DNA of 64,000 nt from Cylindrobasidium torrendii FP15055 ss-10 (GCA_000934385.1 KN880497.1:51722-115721), one strand, 5' to 3'; positions 1 to 12,125 are shown, numbered from the stretch's first letter. The notes: generated from the letters alone by a model not told the origin. Made by a program: numbers and translations.

Positions 1-542
1 GCTTTTCATTCGCATTTTGGCGGCTCCATGCCATGTTCATTAAAATGAGGGTCTCCAGCATGGGGAAGTCATCGAAAGAGGTCGGAATCCATCGTCCAAC
101 TTCGTTAGAGGCGCGGGGCGGGCCGACAAGAGGGGTAATCATGTCCGATGCAAAATTGATAGTGAGGTCTTGTACGAAAAAAAGTGTGCGCGGGGCCAAA
201 GACGTGGTAATCAAATTTCGCGAGTGAGCCTTTGCGCCGAGGTACACCATCCTGAAGATGTGCTTTCTTGTTCGTGGTAAGAATGCGCGACAGACGAGGG
301 AACAGGATATGAGGGAAGTGAACGCCGTCCCGTCTTCCGCAAGAAGGTCAATGATATGGTCCAATAATTCTTGGGGCAGTACATCTGCAACACTCGCGCT
401 GTAGCGGTATTTTGAGCGCGAGGAATAAATAGTATACAGAGCGTACTCACCTGGAAGGGAAGGAGGGATCGACGTGCGCGTTGTTGTGAGCGACCATAGC
501 CAGTTCAAGCTCGAGTGATAGTACGGGCAAGGCAGTGCTCAT
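1..542 (-). CDS. F-box domain protein, N-terminal part (runs off the window)
   Basis: Likely substrate adaptor of an SCF ubiquitin ligase. The gene reads leftwards from an ATG at 542 and is cut by the window edge, so only about 160 residues are seen. A 52-nt intron (399-450, GTGAGT...CTACAG) joins a first exon of about 30 residues to an exon with the F-box-like sequence VLPQELLDHIIDLLAED followed by LISCSLVCRAFLPRTRKHIF, the usual order LP-E-L-I-L...L-SCSLVCRAF in agaricomycete F-box proteins. A nearer AG would break the frame, so the acceptor at 399-401 was chosen. The part after the F-box (MLETLILMNM) looks like the start of a leucine-rich region. The substrate cannot be inferred. These proteins form very large families in Agaricomycetes. 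Confidence 0.8.
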
Positions 543-3330
543 GAGGACTACACCTCAGACTCTGTAATGGGGCGTGCAACAGGACTTCGTATGATTTTCG
601 AGTAACTCACTGCTGGCGCGAGTCGTGGTTAAGTGACAAGAACACAAAGACACGTGTTGATCAACCCTGAGCTGTTCGGGTAGATTCAGGGAGAGGCCTT
701 ATCTGACACTGGTCTGTGAAATGTATATTTATTACGTGGACACGGCCTCGGACCGGTAGCGCGAGTCCGTACTTGAGAGATCTTGGACAGGGTACCCACA
801 ATAGAGTCACTCAGCTGTTGAACTATCGATTCCATGAGGTTCAATGCCACGCCTTAATCAATACGTCCTTGGTTCATAGAATGGGAGGTCCGTAATGGGC
901 ATAGGATCGAGTGGCACCATTCAGGCGGCATTCCATCATTTCCAGGTTGGGCGTATGCGGCAACAAACGTTCCCATGGCAATTTAACCTAGGGTTTTCAG
1001 TCGCAGAGCTGTAGAGGTTCGGATGTAAAGTCAATTCCGTGGATCTATTGCTCACTATACATTGTCATATCGTGCGCAACATCTTTGAATACTGTACATA
1101 AAGTTGATTGGTGGAACCGCATTCAATTTCCGAATTCCTGCCACAAAGTTGAGGCAATCCTTTGAGTAAAAACGCGACGTAAAACTACATCGTGGGCTGA
1201 TATACTGGCTTACGGCAAAGACATGGTTGTACCAAGGTTGTAAGTACAAGTTGCAAGGCAACGTTAAGATTTCCATGATCGTGATGCGATCAGTAGATCA
1301 CGTGCTGACTATGTACCGAACCGGCTGTTGATGCGTTGATGAATCTCATTTTCCCCTACACTACCCGTCCGAGTCGCTATGGTGCCGTGGCATTTAACAA
1401 GAGAGTTACTTACTGCGTGTGCTTGCCCCGTCCATTCGAAGCCATGCATACGAGAGGGAGCAGTGTCGTCTCTTCTGGAAAATTAAGGGACGCCTGACCA
1501 GTATCAATCTCAATGCACACTGAAGGTCTATGACTATACGACTGGATCCAAAATACAGTTGAGGCGCGGCGTGGCAGTCCGTTAACAACTAGAAGGCGTC
1601 CCTCAACTTTACCTTGCCTTCATTGCAGGAACGTACATCATTGGAACACGCGATAACCATGAGTATGCTTGAAAAGGATTTTGAAGCGAAATTTCAGAGC
1701 GGCTTGTCTTTATCAGATCTTCCACCCTAGAATCCAAATCCGTTGATTCGGCAAACTTGAAGAACGCCACAGGCGCCGTGATGTTCTTTCATTCTTCGAG
1801 TCTTGAAGCGCAGGGGGTACGAAATAGCTGATCCACAGTAGATCCACTCAAAAAGAGTCTCTGTGTGACTTATGGAGCAATGCGGGCAATCCGCGGACAT
1901 TTCTGCACATCGTGTTGAGCATAGTGCCATAACCCATTCATGAATAACACACAGATTTGCCCACAAAGTATTGCGGAGCTCTGCATCCGTGAATCTTTGC
2001 TTGATAGACCGACAGATTTGCTTCTGGGGTCTCAAAGGCTTAGGCCGTCACGGGTAGTAATTCATACCTGGTCCCATCTCCAGTCGCCGTTAACTTTGTA
2101 GCGTGACATGTAGGGCATCTCGAATGACGGAGAATCATACATAATTCAAACAAGTTTTCATTGGCCCTCTTGCGATGAGTCTATCGGTACGCGTTGGCGA
2201 GGTTTTCGAGACTCGGCAAATTCGAGTCGTTGCTAGCCGCACGAACCACAATATGTAATATAAATCGGAAGACCGGGCGCCAGGTACATGTCTGTCCGAG
2301 AGCGCCGAAGCGAGGAAATATTCCACGCGATGTGAACTTCTTCGACGGTGTTGCCATGTAGTCAGTGTTACTACTGTTCATCGAAAGCTTTCCGTTGTCC
2401 CACTGATGCGCAGTGATACGCACTGTTAAATGACAGCGACGCTGATCCGTGAAAGCGGCTCTGGAGTAACAAGAAACGGTCAGGAAACCAATACGAGCCT
2501 GCGTATGTCGCGGATTTTAATTTCCGCAGCTTGAAGCCAGATCGGGTATGTAAGTTTCCCATTGTCACACCCGACATCGATGAAGCCTACTGTTGATCCT
2601 CGACCGTCCAAACGTGTTCATGGGACTCCCCGTGCACTATGAGGTACGGGAGGGAGGGAGTCGACGACGGTGGCGACTCTTGGCAACCGGAAATCCTAGT
2701 CGAGGAACGAGGGAAAACCGAGTCCTAGCAACCACGCATCGATATGGTTGTACAAAGAACATCCTCCATGCCGACGCGCCCACCAGCCACGCTGACACAA
2801 CTTGCTCAAAGACAGGTGAAAAAAGAGACTCGCCGAACGATTGCAAGCACAGCTACTTACTCAGGTAGCAGATTGGGAACTTGCGAAAAAGAGAACTTTG
2901 CCCCGTTCCCGAGTCTACCGCGGGATTAAGACAAAAGGGACGACCGCCTCCCCAAACTCCCAAAGCGAACCAAGGACTCGGGACATTGAGTTTGTACAAT
3001 ATGATTTAGCTTCGTTCTAGAGATTATTTGTAGGTATAGAATATAGTGACGGTATCGAAGGCCTTCCATAGTACAGAGGTACAACAACAAGAGCTCCGCG
3101 CCACCGGAGCAATAACGACGTCGAGGTATCTTAAGTTAGGGTGTGCGTAAAAAGAGAGTAAGCAGCGAGATTCGGCGTGATTATGCTGTAAAGAGAGCGT
3201 TGTAATCCTGTAGTGTATGCAGCGAAAGAAAGAGAGTGGGCTTTCATGAGAATTCATGAGCAAGATTCGTGGATACCAGAATTAAGAAGTCGAGAGAGAA
3301 TGTTCGTGACTACATAAAGTCCCACACGGT
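543..3330. other. Gene-poor stretch, no supported gene
   Basis: About 2.8 kb between the F-box start and the stop of the homeodomain gene. Only short frames occur on both strands. The longest (1727-2035, minus, about 100 codons, Cys/His-rich in its middle) has no recognisable domain. I see no clear terminal repeats, no transposase motifs and no RNA gene. It may hold promoter DNA, a decayed gene or an unrecognised small multi-exon gene. Confidence 0.5.
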
Positions 3331-4887
3331 TCAGCGAGAGAATGGAGGGCTATCGTCGCGCCTGGAAGGGCGACGAATGGGGTCGTACCGTGCTGCGGGA
3401 CGGTCGTGGCGCGTGCGAATGAGTCCTTCGGGGGGGCTACGCCTTGGCGGCGGGGAATCCTCGCGGCGCTCCTGCCAGAGCCGGGGAAAGTGGCGTTCCC
3501 CACTGTAACGTGTTGTCTGAAGAGGCGAAATTTCGTGCTGCTGCCGCGAGACATGAAAAGAATCCCATGGTACATATTCCCTTGTACGCGGGTATGTGGG
3601 TATGGGCGGAGGCAGGGTGCGACTGGGAGATGGCGTACGGCGCATGATATACCGTCCTTGGAGAGGAAGGGTCACCGAAGGGCCGTGGATGGGCGGGGGA
3701 GATACACTCATCCGATCTGGTGGAGGGCTAGGGCTTCGCGGCATTGGTACGTACGGTCTGTATTCCTGTAGAGATCGTGTAGGCTCCACAGGCGACGTCC
3801 CGTACGGTTCCTCGGGTGAGTTCAAGAACGAATGGCGACTGTCTGTTGGAGACAGGCCTGGAGAAGACCGCTGATAGAAAGCCGCCGTATGCGACTGGCC
3901 AGAGGACCTTGATGGGCCAGGGATACCAGGACCAAGGAGGACGTTTGATTCTATCGGGGATGGAGCCTGGCTGTAACTCCCATAATCCGAGGGATGTTCG
4001 TAATGTCGGTCTAGCGCGCTCCGCCCTAGTGTGTGTGACGCGTCGGAAGAAAGTCTAGGGTCCGCTATAGCTCGGGAGCTGGACGCCTGCTGTGTTGTCG
4101 TAGGGTAAGCACCGTACTGCGGAGGCCGGGAGGGCGATGCTTGTCCTGTGTTCTGGGAATGGCGCGTCGGATTCTGCTGTGTTTGGGGACGCCGAGCTTT
4201 TTGGCGTTGATTCTACGTAGGAAATGAGCACCCAGTTGCTAAAACTGGGAGTGAGAGTCGCATACCTGAAACCAAATCTAGAAAGGCATCGCAATGAGTA
4301 ATTACTCGTCTATATCAGACATAACAAAAACGCACCTGGACCTTGCGGGCACTGAGTCCGATCGAACGCCCGACTTCCTCTCTCATAGCAGTTGTGGGGA
4401 AGCGTGACTAAGGGGGGTGATATGAGAACTTTGACCGAGGAGTTTAGAAATGGCGCACCTGGGCCAATAAAGCATGAAGGACCGCAGCTTGGTGGGGTGT
4501 GGTAAGCGTGCGTGTGCGCTTTTTCTTGGGTGGGCTACTGCTCGTGGGTTCGTCCTTGGATTGGTGGCTCGCCTCTGCCTCCTCCGTATCAGCCATTCCT
4601 CCGGACTGAGACTGTGAGTCCGAAGAGTCGTCACGTCGTTCGGAAGACTCCGGTTGGCTGGGGCGTCGATGGGACCTTGACATCCTGGTAGTTGGCTCCG
4701 GTGATGAAGGTAGTCGTAGGTTTCGTGACGAGGATGGCGCTGGTGTGCTATGTCGCGTCGCTGCGACAAAGGAATGTGTTGGACGTGGGGCACTCTGCGG
4801 CACTGTTGGCTGGTCGTGTGTTGATGTTCGTGAGGGATTAGGTGGCGAATTAGAACGACGGTGAGAAGGCGAACGAGGATCCGACAT
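3331..4887 (-). CDS. Homeodomain transcription factor
   Basis: Nuclear DNA-binding protein of about 464 residues. Exons: 4887-4459, 4407-4336, 4277-4266 and 4212-3331, all joining in frame. The homeodomain (about residues 130-185) starts KKKRTRTLTTPHQAAVLHAL, continues through SRFPTTAMREEVGRSIGLS, and ends in the recognition helix KVQ-IWFQ-NQRQKARR, with the near-invariant W, F, N and R. It has no three-residue TALE insertion. The N-terminus is Ser/Pro/Arg-rich and the last 290 residues are low-complexity Pro/Ser/Arg, probably a disordered regulatory tail. The start at 4887 was preferred to an upstream in-frame ATG at 4974, whose sequence looks like leader. The IWFQ codons lie alone on a 12-nt exon. 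Target genes are unknown; homeodomain factors of this kind act in mushroom development in other species. It lies alone, without a paired homeodomain gene. Confidence 0.9.
4266..4277 (-). other. 12-nt microexon encoding IWFQ of the homeodomain
   Basis: The bases read ATTTGGTTTCAG on the minus strand. They are flanked by an intron ending TTTCTAG and one starting GTATGCG. Both neighbouring exons stay in frame only if this exon is included, and it supplies the W and F of the recognition helix. Confidence 0.8.
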
Positions 4888-6011
4888 GAAGATGAAGAAA
4901 GAAGAATTAGCTATTATAATGGGGGCGCGGAGGCGGGGAGTCTTCAAGCAATAACTCGACGCATCCGGGCCCAACGTGAAAGTCGAAAGGAAGGTTGTTA
5001 AGTTGGAAAGATCGGTGGGCTCTAGATTTATTGACGGTTGCTGCTCTCACGTTGCCCCTCAATGAATGCTTCATAAAATGACGTTCCGAACATAAATGGA
5101 ATCGTGTTGCAAATCGACAGTCCTGTGCAGGTTACGGTTGCTGTGGCCTGTCACACAAAAATGGATCCGTTGCTTAGGATCTCGGAGGGTCAGTACTTTG
5201 TCAAGGGACTTTGACTAGATCCAGGTCGTCGCTATGTTGCAGTGCGCTGTCGTTCAGCATTAGTTACCCTTCACCGTCATAAACCCTGCACCAGCACATG
5301 TATTTCAACCTTCCTGGGCATCAGAAAGTCAGGAATATCCCGAGGAACCAAAATCTGTGGTGTTACCGATCGCGCTCTCGCAATGGCAACCAACACAGAG
5401 GTCACGCTTACCCCGTGTCAGTATTTCGTACCCTCAGTAAAGTCGATTTAGGCAATCCGTGATTGGCATTGATGGCATATTCACGACCGGCTGGCCGACG
5501 ATGAAGTAGTCTGTAGCGACCACCAGAGTGCTGTCTCTTTCGCAACAACGATGTGTTCTGCTACGTCCTGCACTGTTACTTCACGTGTCACGAGCAGGCA
5601 AGCTTCCAGATCTAAGCCTCATCTTCAAGTTGTATGAAATCCTCCATGAACTTTGCCGATTCGGAAATGATACCTCAAGGCTCTTACCCAGGGAAGGCAC
5701 ATTAAATGTCGAACATCCAACCCAAGCAAACGGTGCAGCACACCTACTGCGCTTAGGTGTGTAACTTTGGTGTAACTCTTTTTTGAGTGGCTATCGAAAA
5801 CATCTACTGCTGATTTTTTTCGAAGAGGATTCGAGTACAAGAGTAAACACCGCCCACATATTCCACAGGGCCGCGCTACACCGTCGAACCGAAAAGGAAA
5901 ACTGAAAGAAAGGAAAACAATTAGCCAGGATCGCAATTGATTCGGAGGTATCACACACTTTCCAAAAATGACCATCTGGCCCAACGGAGTCCCCAGACAA
6001 CTGTTCAATTC
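4888..6011. other. Intergenic stretch, possible unassigned exons
   Basis: Holds the 5' region of the homeodomain gene and the 3' side of the gene at 6012-6971. On the minus strand a short open stretch near 5280-5410 ends in a proline-rich segment, and another near 5791-6000 follows a pyrimidine-rich acceptor-like TTTCTTTCAG. They could be 3' exons of the 6012-6971 gene or noise. No domain is recognisable. Confidence 0.35.
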
Positions 6012-6971
6012 CTATGCGTGTACCACCGAGGAGCCCAGGATCGAGATGATGTCTGACTGAGGAGAGCTTGGAAACCAGTTAGCGGAGGAGCGCCGCCATG
6101 AACTTCGATGCCCAGGGAAGCGGCAATGCGGCGAGAAGCGCGACCTTGCTGGAGAGAAGCAAACAGATGGTGAAGGAGGCGAAGGGCGCCACTGAAGACA
6201 ACCAGGAGAAACAATGCGAGAGTACTGCGGGAAAATGCTGAGCGGCGATGCTCCGATGCATGGGGACGGTGCGTTGCAGATGTTCGCTCTTGTCGTTGCT
6301 GAATTGTCGCTAATTTCGGGAAGTACCGTCGACGAAGGCGGAGAAAGCGTCAGATCTTTGGTATCAAGTGAAACAGACATGTAGTGGTCGTCTACGATGC
6401 CACTGTTGACGGTGTATGGCGTCAGAAGAAGAGGTGACGGAGACGCATCCATTGTAGTCGGTCTCAGTCGCGGCTTGGGAGGTCGTGCTGGGTCGATAGA
6501 GATGATACGGTCACGATTAGCATCGAATGAAAGACCGAGCCCAAGGCCAATCCCCTGATTGAGAGTACGCTCCTGGAGAAGATGAGGATTAGCGATCTCT
6601 CGCACATGTTCAGCGCCGCTCGCCTTGCTTGATACTCGAGCTACAGAGGCTTGGCGGTATCGCCCACTTGGAAACCGCTTTCTTGTATACGCGCGACTTG
6701 TGAATTGTTTCGCGGTCGATGGCGAGTCTTCGAGTCCGGCATCGTACCCAAGATCGTCCTCCGATAAGGCGACAGGCTTTATGGGGCGTCGTCGGCAGGC
6801 GATAGGCTGGACAATGAATTTGAGATTCTTGGGACAAGCTGGACTCTCTCCGAAATGCGGGTTAAGCGTAGGCGGGCCGTTCAGGTCGACTTGAGAAAAG
6901 GTAGACACCAAAGGCGAGCCAGTCGCAGAAGAGGACGCAGAAGAAAAAGCGGATTCGAGTTCCAGACTCAT
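6012..6971 (-). CDS. Ser/Pro-rich protein of unknown function, possibly membrane-anchored
   Basis: Open frame of 319 residues from an ATG at 6971. No known domain is recognised. The N-terminal half is Ser-rich (LELESAFSSASSSATGSPL), then comes a Pro/Arg-rich central part. The C-terminal 70 residues in this frame are compositionally poor (Ser/Pro/Arg). In the +1 alternative frame the same DNA gives a strongly hydrophobic helix, STLALFLLVVFSGALRLLHH, with an amphipathic tail, stopping at about 6010. A 31-nt GT-AG excision just upstream would join the two frames, so the true C-terminus may be a membrane anchor. The 3' end is therefore uncertain. It is divergently arranged with the kinesin gene, with about 190 bp between the starts. 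Confidence 0.55.
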   Translation of the reverse strand: MSLELESAFSSASSSATGSPLVSTFSQVDLNGPPTLNPHFGESPACPKNLKFIVQPIACRRRPIKPVALSEDDLGYDAGLEDSPSTAKQFTSRAYTRKRFPSGRYRQASVARVSSKASGAEHVREIANPHLLQERTLNQGIGLGLGLSFDANRDRIISIDPARPPKPRLRPTTMDASPSPLLLTPYTVNSGIVDDHYMSVSLDTKDLTLSPPSSTVLPEISDNSATTRANICNAPSPCIGASPLSIFPQYSRIVSPGCLQWRPSPPSPSVCFSPARSRFSPHCRFPGHRSSWRRSSANWFPSSPQSDIISILGSSVVHA

Positions 6972-7162
6972 GGCGAATAGAAAGACCCAAGGGGTAGAAA
7001 AAATAGAGATGTGAAAAGTAGATGATGGTAGGACAGAAAAAGCAGAGAATCCATCAGCCTCCGAATCACATCCTACACCGTCACGTGGTCTACCTGCAGG
7101 TTGGAGTCGAGTGTCCGGCAGTTGCCTTGTTCACGTTCAGCTTCCACCTTATACTTTTCACG

Positions 7163-9808
7163 ATGTCAGTGCCCCGAACGCCCTTGCCACGCAGCAAAAT
7201 CCCATATACGCCAATCAAACGGCCATTGTCGACCTCTACCTCGACAACGGCTGCCGACCGCGACCTTGCGAACCGCATGTCGCGGTCTGGGTCTAGCAAC
7301 AGTGGCGCCAACATCAGCAGCATCCTGGGCTCCACCCACAAGCGATACAAGGCTCCAGTATCTTCGGAAGCACGAGCGTCTCGGCTGGCGCCCGTCCCCG
7401 CCTCCCCAGGACGTCCAAAAACACCATCCGGCCGCTCAACCACCCCAATTCCCGAAGAGCGGGGAATCAGCATGATGGACGTATCCAATGTCGACCCAGA
7501 AGAGGTGTTAGTCGACTTTGAAAACGTGGAAGCGGATGTTTCTGGAGAGATTGACCCAAGCTGGTTCAAGTCTTCCAGCACGACCGATGACAAAGTCATG
7601 GTATCTGTTCGGTGCGTTCACCCTCTCACGTTAGGGATTCGACTTATTGGATATTAGTGTGCGCCCGACCAACAAGCCAGTTGCTTGGGATGTGTCTGCA
7701 GACGCACATACTCTCACTTTGGACCCGTTGTTCGCCAAGAACGACCAGGCCCAGAAATTCGACTTCGATGCCATCCTCACAGGCTCCCCCAATAAGCCCA
7801 TCTACTCTACCGTTGCGCAATCCCATGTCTCTGCTGCAATGGAGGGATATAATGCTGTCGTCTTTGCCTACGGACAGACTGCTTCCGGCAAGACGTATAC
7901 ACTCTCTGGCGACGACGAGGAGCCGGGCATTATTCCGCGTGCGATGAAAGACGTGTTCCGCCATATTAAACACAATGAAAGCCGCGAATACCTCCTGCGT
8001 TGCTCATATCTCGAAATCTACAACGAGACCATTCAAGACTTGCTTGCGCCCGTTGGCAGCGCCCCAGTCGGCCTTCAAGGAGGTAATGGAGGTGACATCG
8101 TGCTGAGCCCGCTGCGGGAAGAGGTCGTCACCAGCCTGAAAGGTGTTCACGAGGTCCTCCACCGCGGAGAAAGCCATCGTCGCACTGCATGCACAGACTG
8201 GAACGCTCGCAGTAGTCGAAGCCATAGCGTATTCCGTCTTGTCGTTGAAAGTCGAGAACGCTTGAGCGGTGTCACCAGGCCACAGACCCCAGGAGGCTCT
8301 GGAAGACATACTCCCGGCGGGGGTCGTCAAACACCAGGCCCTAGGTTGCAGGCCATCGGTGGAAGAAGCGTGCAGACATCTGTGCTGGTGTGTTGTCCAC
8401 CACAATTGGTGAATGCGTATTCTAACTCTCCTCAGAGTCTGATTGATCTCGCGGGGTCTGAAAAGGCCACTTCGGACAAGGAACGCACGCGCGAAGGCAA
8501 GTATATCAACACAAGGTAATTCCCTTCCAACATGCACCAGTATTGCTAGCTAACTGGGTTATAGTCTTCTCACATTGGGATCTGTAATCGGTACTTTATC
8601 TGACAACGCTGCGAAGGGCAAGAGGTACGTCCTGTCACAGGCATCAATACAATGGCTAACCATTAACAGCGACCATGTCCCTTTCCGCAACTCGAAGCTG
8701 ACTAGGATGCTTCAACCCTCACTTTCTGGGAATGCACGGATTAGCGTCATTTGTACCATCAACCCCGAAGCCGGCGCTATTACTGAGAGTACCAGCACCC
8801 TTCTTTTCGCCAAGCGTATTAAGAGCGTGAAGGTATAGTAGTTCTCCTGCGCCCCCAGCATATCATTAACCATGCCCTCAGCTCAACGCCCAAAAGAAAG
8901 AAGTTGTCGACACTGATGCCCTTCTTGAACGGTACCGTCAGGAGATCGAGGACCTCAAGACACGTTTGGCAGAGAAGGAGGAGGTCCTTGCCGACAACTC
9001 TCCCAGGAAGCTATCGCGCCGACTTTCTGCACGAGAGAAGATAGACGAAAGCAAAGCCATGAAGGATCTCAACAACCGCATCCAACAGCTCACCAAACTC
9101 ATTCTGACAAGCAATACTGTTGAAGAGGGTGGGGAGTCACGACCTGGAAGCCCTATGAAGCTCGACTTTGATATGGAGCCTTACCAAGTAGGTTTTCCCC
9201 GCGCAGATGGTGCTGCGAAACTGATGATTGCTCTATAGTTGCAACAAGAACTCCTCGCTGCTCGCGTTCAGCTCGAGTCCCAGGCGCGCCAGATTCTCGC
9301 TCTCGAAGCAGCCATGCCTCCCGCCCAAAACATAGAAGGCACGGAAGCCGAGTTACGCAAGATGGTTCAGGACGAAATTCAGAAACGTACGGAGAAGGAG
9401 ACCTGGGCAGAGCAACTTGTAAAGGAGCTTGAGAAGGAAAAGAAGGTAGGTTCTGGTAGCAGCCAACTAGTGGGCGGCGTTCTAACGCTTCACTAGCTTC
9501 GCATTAAGCTTGAAGAAGAACGCAAGGCACTCGTGTCGTTTGTTAGCATGGTGGACTCACTGGGCCTTGGTGGACTATCGCAAGCTGCTGGCCAGCTTAC
9601 CCCGACGTCATCACCTGTGCGCAACAAGAGAGATCACGACGAGGGCCCAAAGCTCCCTAGCTTACTCGACCAAGTGCCAGAGGAAGACTGGAGCATCCTC
9701 GGGGACCTGAGTTTCGAGTTGGAGATGAAGGCCAAGGCGATGGATGGGAAGTCACCATTGAGAAGAGGCATCCTTGGGGAGTTGAAACAAAACTTGACGT
9801 CTTCGTGA
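7163..9808 (+). CDS. Kinesin-7 (CENP-E/Kip2-type) motor protein
   Basis: Microtubule motor, predicted 768 residues. Exons: 7163-7611, 7658-8387, 8436-8515, 8565-8624, 8670-8832, 8882-9187, 9239-9445, 9497-9808; all phases agree. After a Ser/Thr/Pro-rich N-terminal extension of about 145 residues, the motor starts KVMVSVRVRP. It has the P-loop GQTASGKTYT (about residue 222), switch I NARSSRSHSVF, switch II SLIDLAGSEKA and the conserved VPFRNSKLTRMLQPSLSGNA. The neck and following coiled coil (ALLERYRQEIEDLKTRLAEK) are typical of the kinesin-7 group, which acts in chromosome congression or plus-end transport. A Gly/Pro/Thr-rich insertion of about 45 residues lies between the switch regions. The start was set at the first ATG that gives the usual basic Ser/Pro-rich leader. 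Confidence 0.92.
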
Positions 9809-10069
9809 ACGATTTAGGAATGGAATTTGCTCGTATATTTATATCAAACATCATTGTAACATCTTGCTAAGTCCCTACCGTATGTCTATCGTTTCCCCCT
9901 TTGCTTGCTACTCACCTCCCTTTGCCATGAGATGGGTGCTTACTGTATACTAGATAGTTGCTTTTGCCGTTCTTACTCGTCACTAGGAATGGGGATTGTG
10001 CAGACTACATTCTCGAATTTTGTGTGTTCGTACAAGATTTGATACATTTCGATACGTTGCGTTTTCTCC

Positions 10070-11658
10070 TCACTTCGCGCTGGCCAGTTCGTAAAGGTAG
10101 GTTCCCAAAAGCTTGGACCCCTGCAAGAAATTGGACCTGTCCAATTTTTCATTTGTCGAATGCGCGCCATCGTCTCCTCTGCCCATCGGGAGCAACACTA
10201 CGCTGCAAGCCAACGCGTCCGCGAAAGTAAGAGTGACGGGGATGGAACCACCTTCCCTTGTCATGTCGGGTTCGACCTGGTAAATTTGGCGAGTCGCTTC
10301 CCTCGCCGCCTCGTAATTCCAGTGCTTGATGTCCGCCATCCATGGCAGGCCTCCATTCAGATACTCGACACTGATGGTGTTTTTTGATCCAAGTTTTGCA
10401 ATTTCTTCATTGATGTACTTGGTAACAAGCGGTGTCACATTTTCTGGAGTTTGGGGCGGTACGAGACTGGAGTTGGTTGATTTAGTATGCGCCAGTGTTG
10501 GTGAAACTTTGACTGACCGTAGACTGAACTTGCCGTTGATTTTGGCAGGGATGACCGTCTTACCACCAGAGCCCGAAAATGCGCCTTCGATGCCATGTAA
10601 GGACAGACTGGGGGAACGCATGCGACCCATGAGTAAGTCGACTTTATTGTCGACTAGTGCGATCTTTCCACCGGCAGCAGCCTCGATTTCTGCTACAGAT
10701 GAATCAAGACGCTCGTAGATAGCGCGCTCATCTTCATCAGCAGCGGCGACCATGGCATCGATACCGGGGATAAGGATGTTTCCCTTGACGTCGACAAGCT
10801 TCGACAAAAGGAGCACAAGGTCGGTCATGGGCTCGTGCACAGTGCGGCCAAAGACGCCGGAGTGCAGGTCCCAGCCGGGGCCGCTCACGTTGATTCTGTA
10901 GTAGGCGATTCCACGAAGCCCGTAGGTTACGACGGGTGTGCGAGTGTTCAACCAATAGTTGTCGGAAATGCAGACGCAGTCGACACCATCAAACCAACCG
11001 CCTTGTTTTGCCTCCTTGATGACCAGGTCGTCGAGTCCCTCGCTCCCACTCTCTTCCATACCCTCGAAGCAGAATCTGACATTGACCGGGAGTTCCTTCT
11101 TGTTTTCGAAATGATATTGCAGGACGTTGAGCCAACCAAGGATGGGCCCTTTGTCGTCTGTTGAGCCACGTCCGAAAAGCTGACCATCAGGACCCTCGGT
11201 GAGGATGAACGGCTCCGTGTTCCAGCCATCGGACTTTTCAGCCTGAAAAGGATGGCTTGAGACAGCAGCTTTACAGATGCGATTATTCTTACAGGCTGGA
11301 CATCGAAATGGCCATAGATAAGGACCGTTCTCTTGCTGGAATCGTTACCGATCCGTCCTAGGACAGCAGGTGGCAATGGGAGTTCGACACCATCGACGGT
11401 GTGCGAGCCCAGGTCACGAAGCTCTGTGGTTACCCCGTAGGATTTGAGCTGGGCATCTACCCAGTGCGCCATCTTGATCACATCATCGCGCCGGGAAAGG
11501 TCTGAGCTCACACTATGCGACGACAAAGGGTAAGCTGGAGCAGATAAGTTATTGCCAGTAAGGACGTACCTCTGGATGGCAACAGCATCGGCAAGGCGCT
11601 TTATGAAGTTCTCAGCATTGTCGTCAATAAATTTGAGGAATTCGCGAGGTGTGGACAT
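10070..11658 (-). CDS. DUG1: M20 metallodipeptidase, Dug1/CNDP2 type
   Basis: Cytosolic zinc or manganese dipeptidase that hydrolyses Cys-Gly and related dipeptides and acts in glutathione breakdown in yeast. Predicted 476 residues (yeast Dug1 is about 480). Exons: 11658-11570, 11512-11293, 11242-10518, 10466-10070, all in phase. Metal-binding and catalytic motifs are visible in order: YGHFDVQP, GRGSTDDKGP, CFEGMEESGSEGLD, then CISDNYWL and the late GRGDDGAHSTNEKLD with the last metal-binding His. The lid region HSGVFGRTVHEPMTDL is also conserved. The start chosen (MSTPREF) gives the expected N-terminus; a longer upstream frame does not resemble the family. It is convergent with the kinesin gene (261 bp between stops). 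Confidence 0.93.
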
Positions 11659-12125
11659 GGTGGGTGAGAAGAGGAATGTAGTGTTTCCAAGATTGGCGTC
11701 TAATACGATGCAAGCAGCAAATAGGACCCGGATTATTTCTATTAGCTCAATCGTGTGCCTTGATCTGGATCGTCTCGTCAAAAGTACTTGCACTACTGTA
11801 CTGTAACTTAGTGAATCTTTGAGCTTGAAGATGTTCGTCAAGCGTGATTTGTTGATACAATTTTGTGTTCGCTCGAAGTATTAAGGGTTATGCCTCAGGC
11901 AAGCAAATCCTTAGTAGCAGCCCCATTTACATACGACTTGAACCACTCCAGAGACCTCACCAAATCGTTCTACTGTTGCGCAGACAATAGTGAAAGCGGA
12001 CTGGAATCACAGAAGTGTAGAGGCCCATACAACACCATGGCATTCCATAGCAAACATGCAAACAGCAAAATACTCGTTCCTGCACCATTCCTAGAGGAAA
12101 CATGTAAAAACCAAAATTTTGCACA
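11659..12125. other. Intergenic region between two minus-strand genes
   Basis: Holds the dipeptidase promoter side and the 3' flank of the Vps39 gene. I see no gene or repeat. Confidence 0.5.

Noticed and set aside
3331..4887. Homeodomain gene as a mating-type (HD1/HD2) gene
   Set aside because: There is no divergent partner homeodomain gene and no mitochondrial intermediate peptidase gene beside it.
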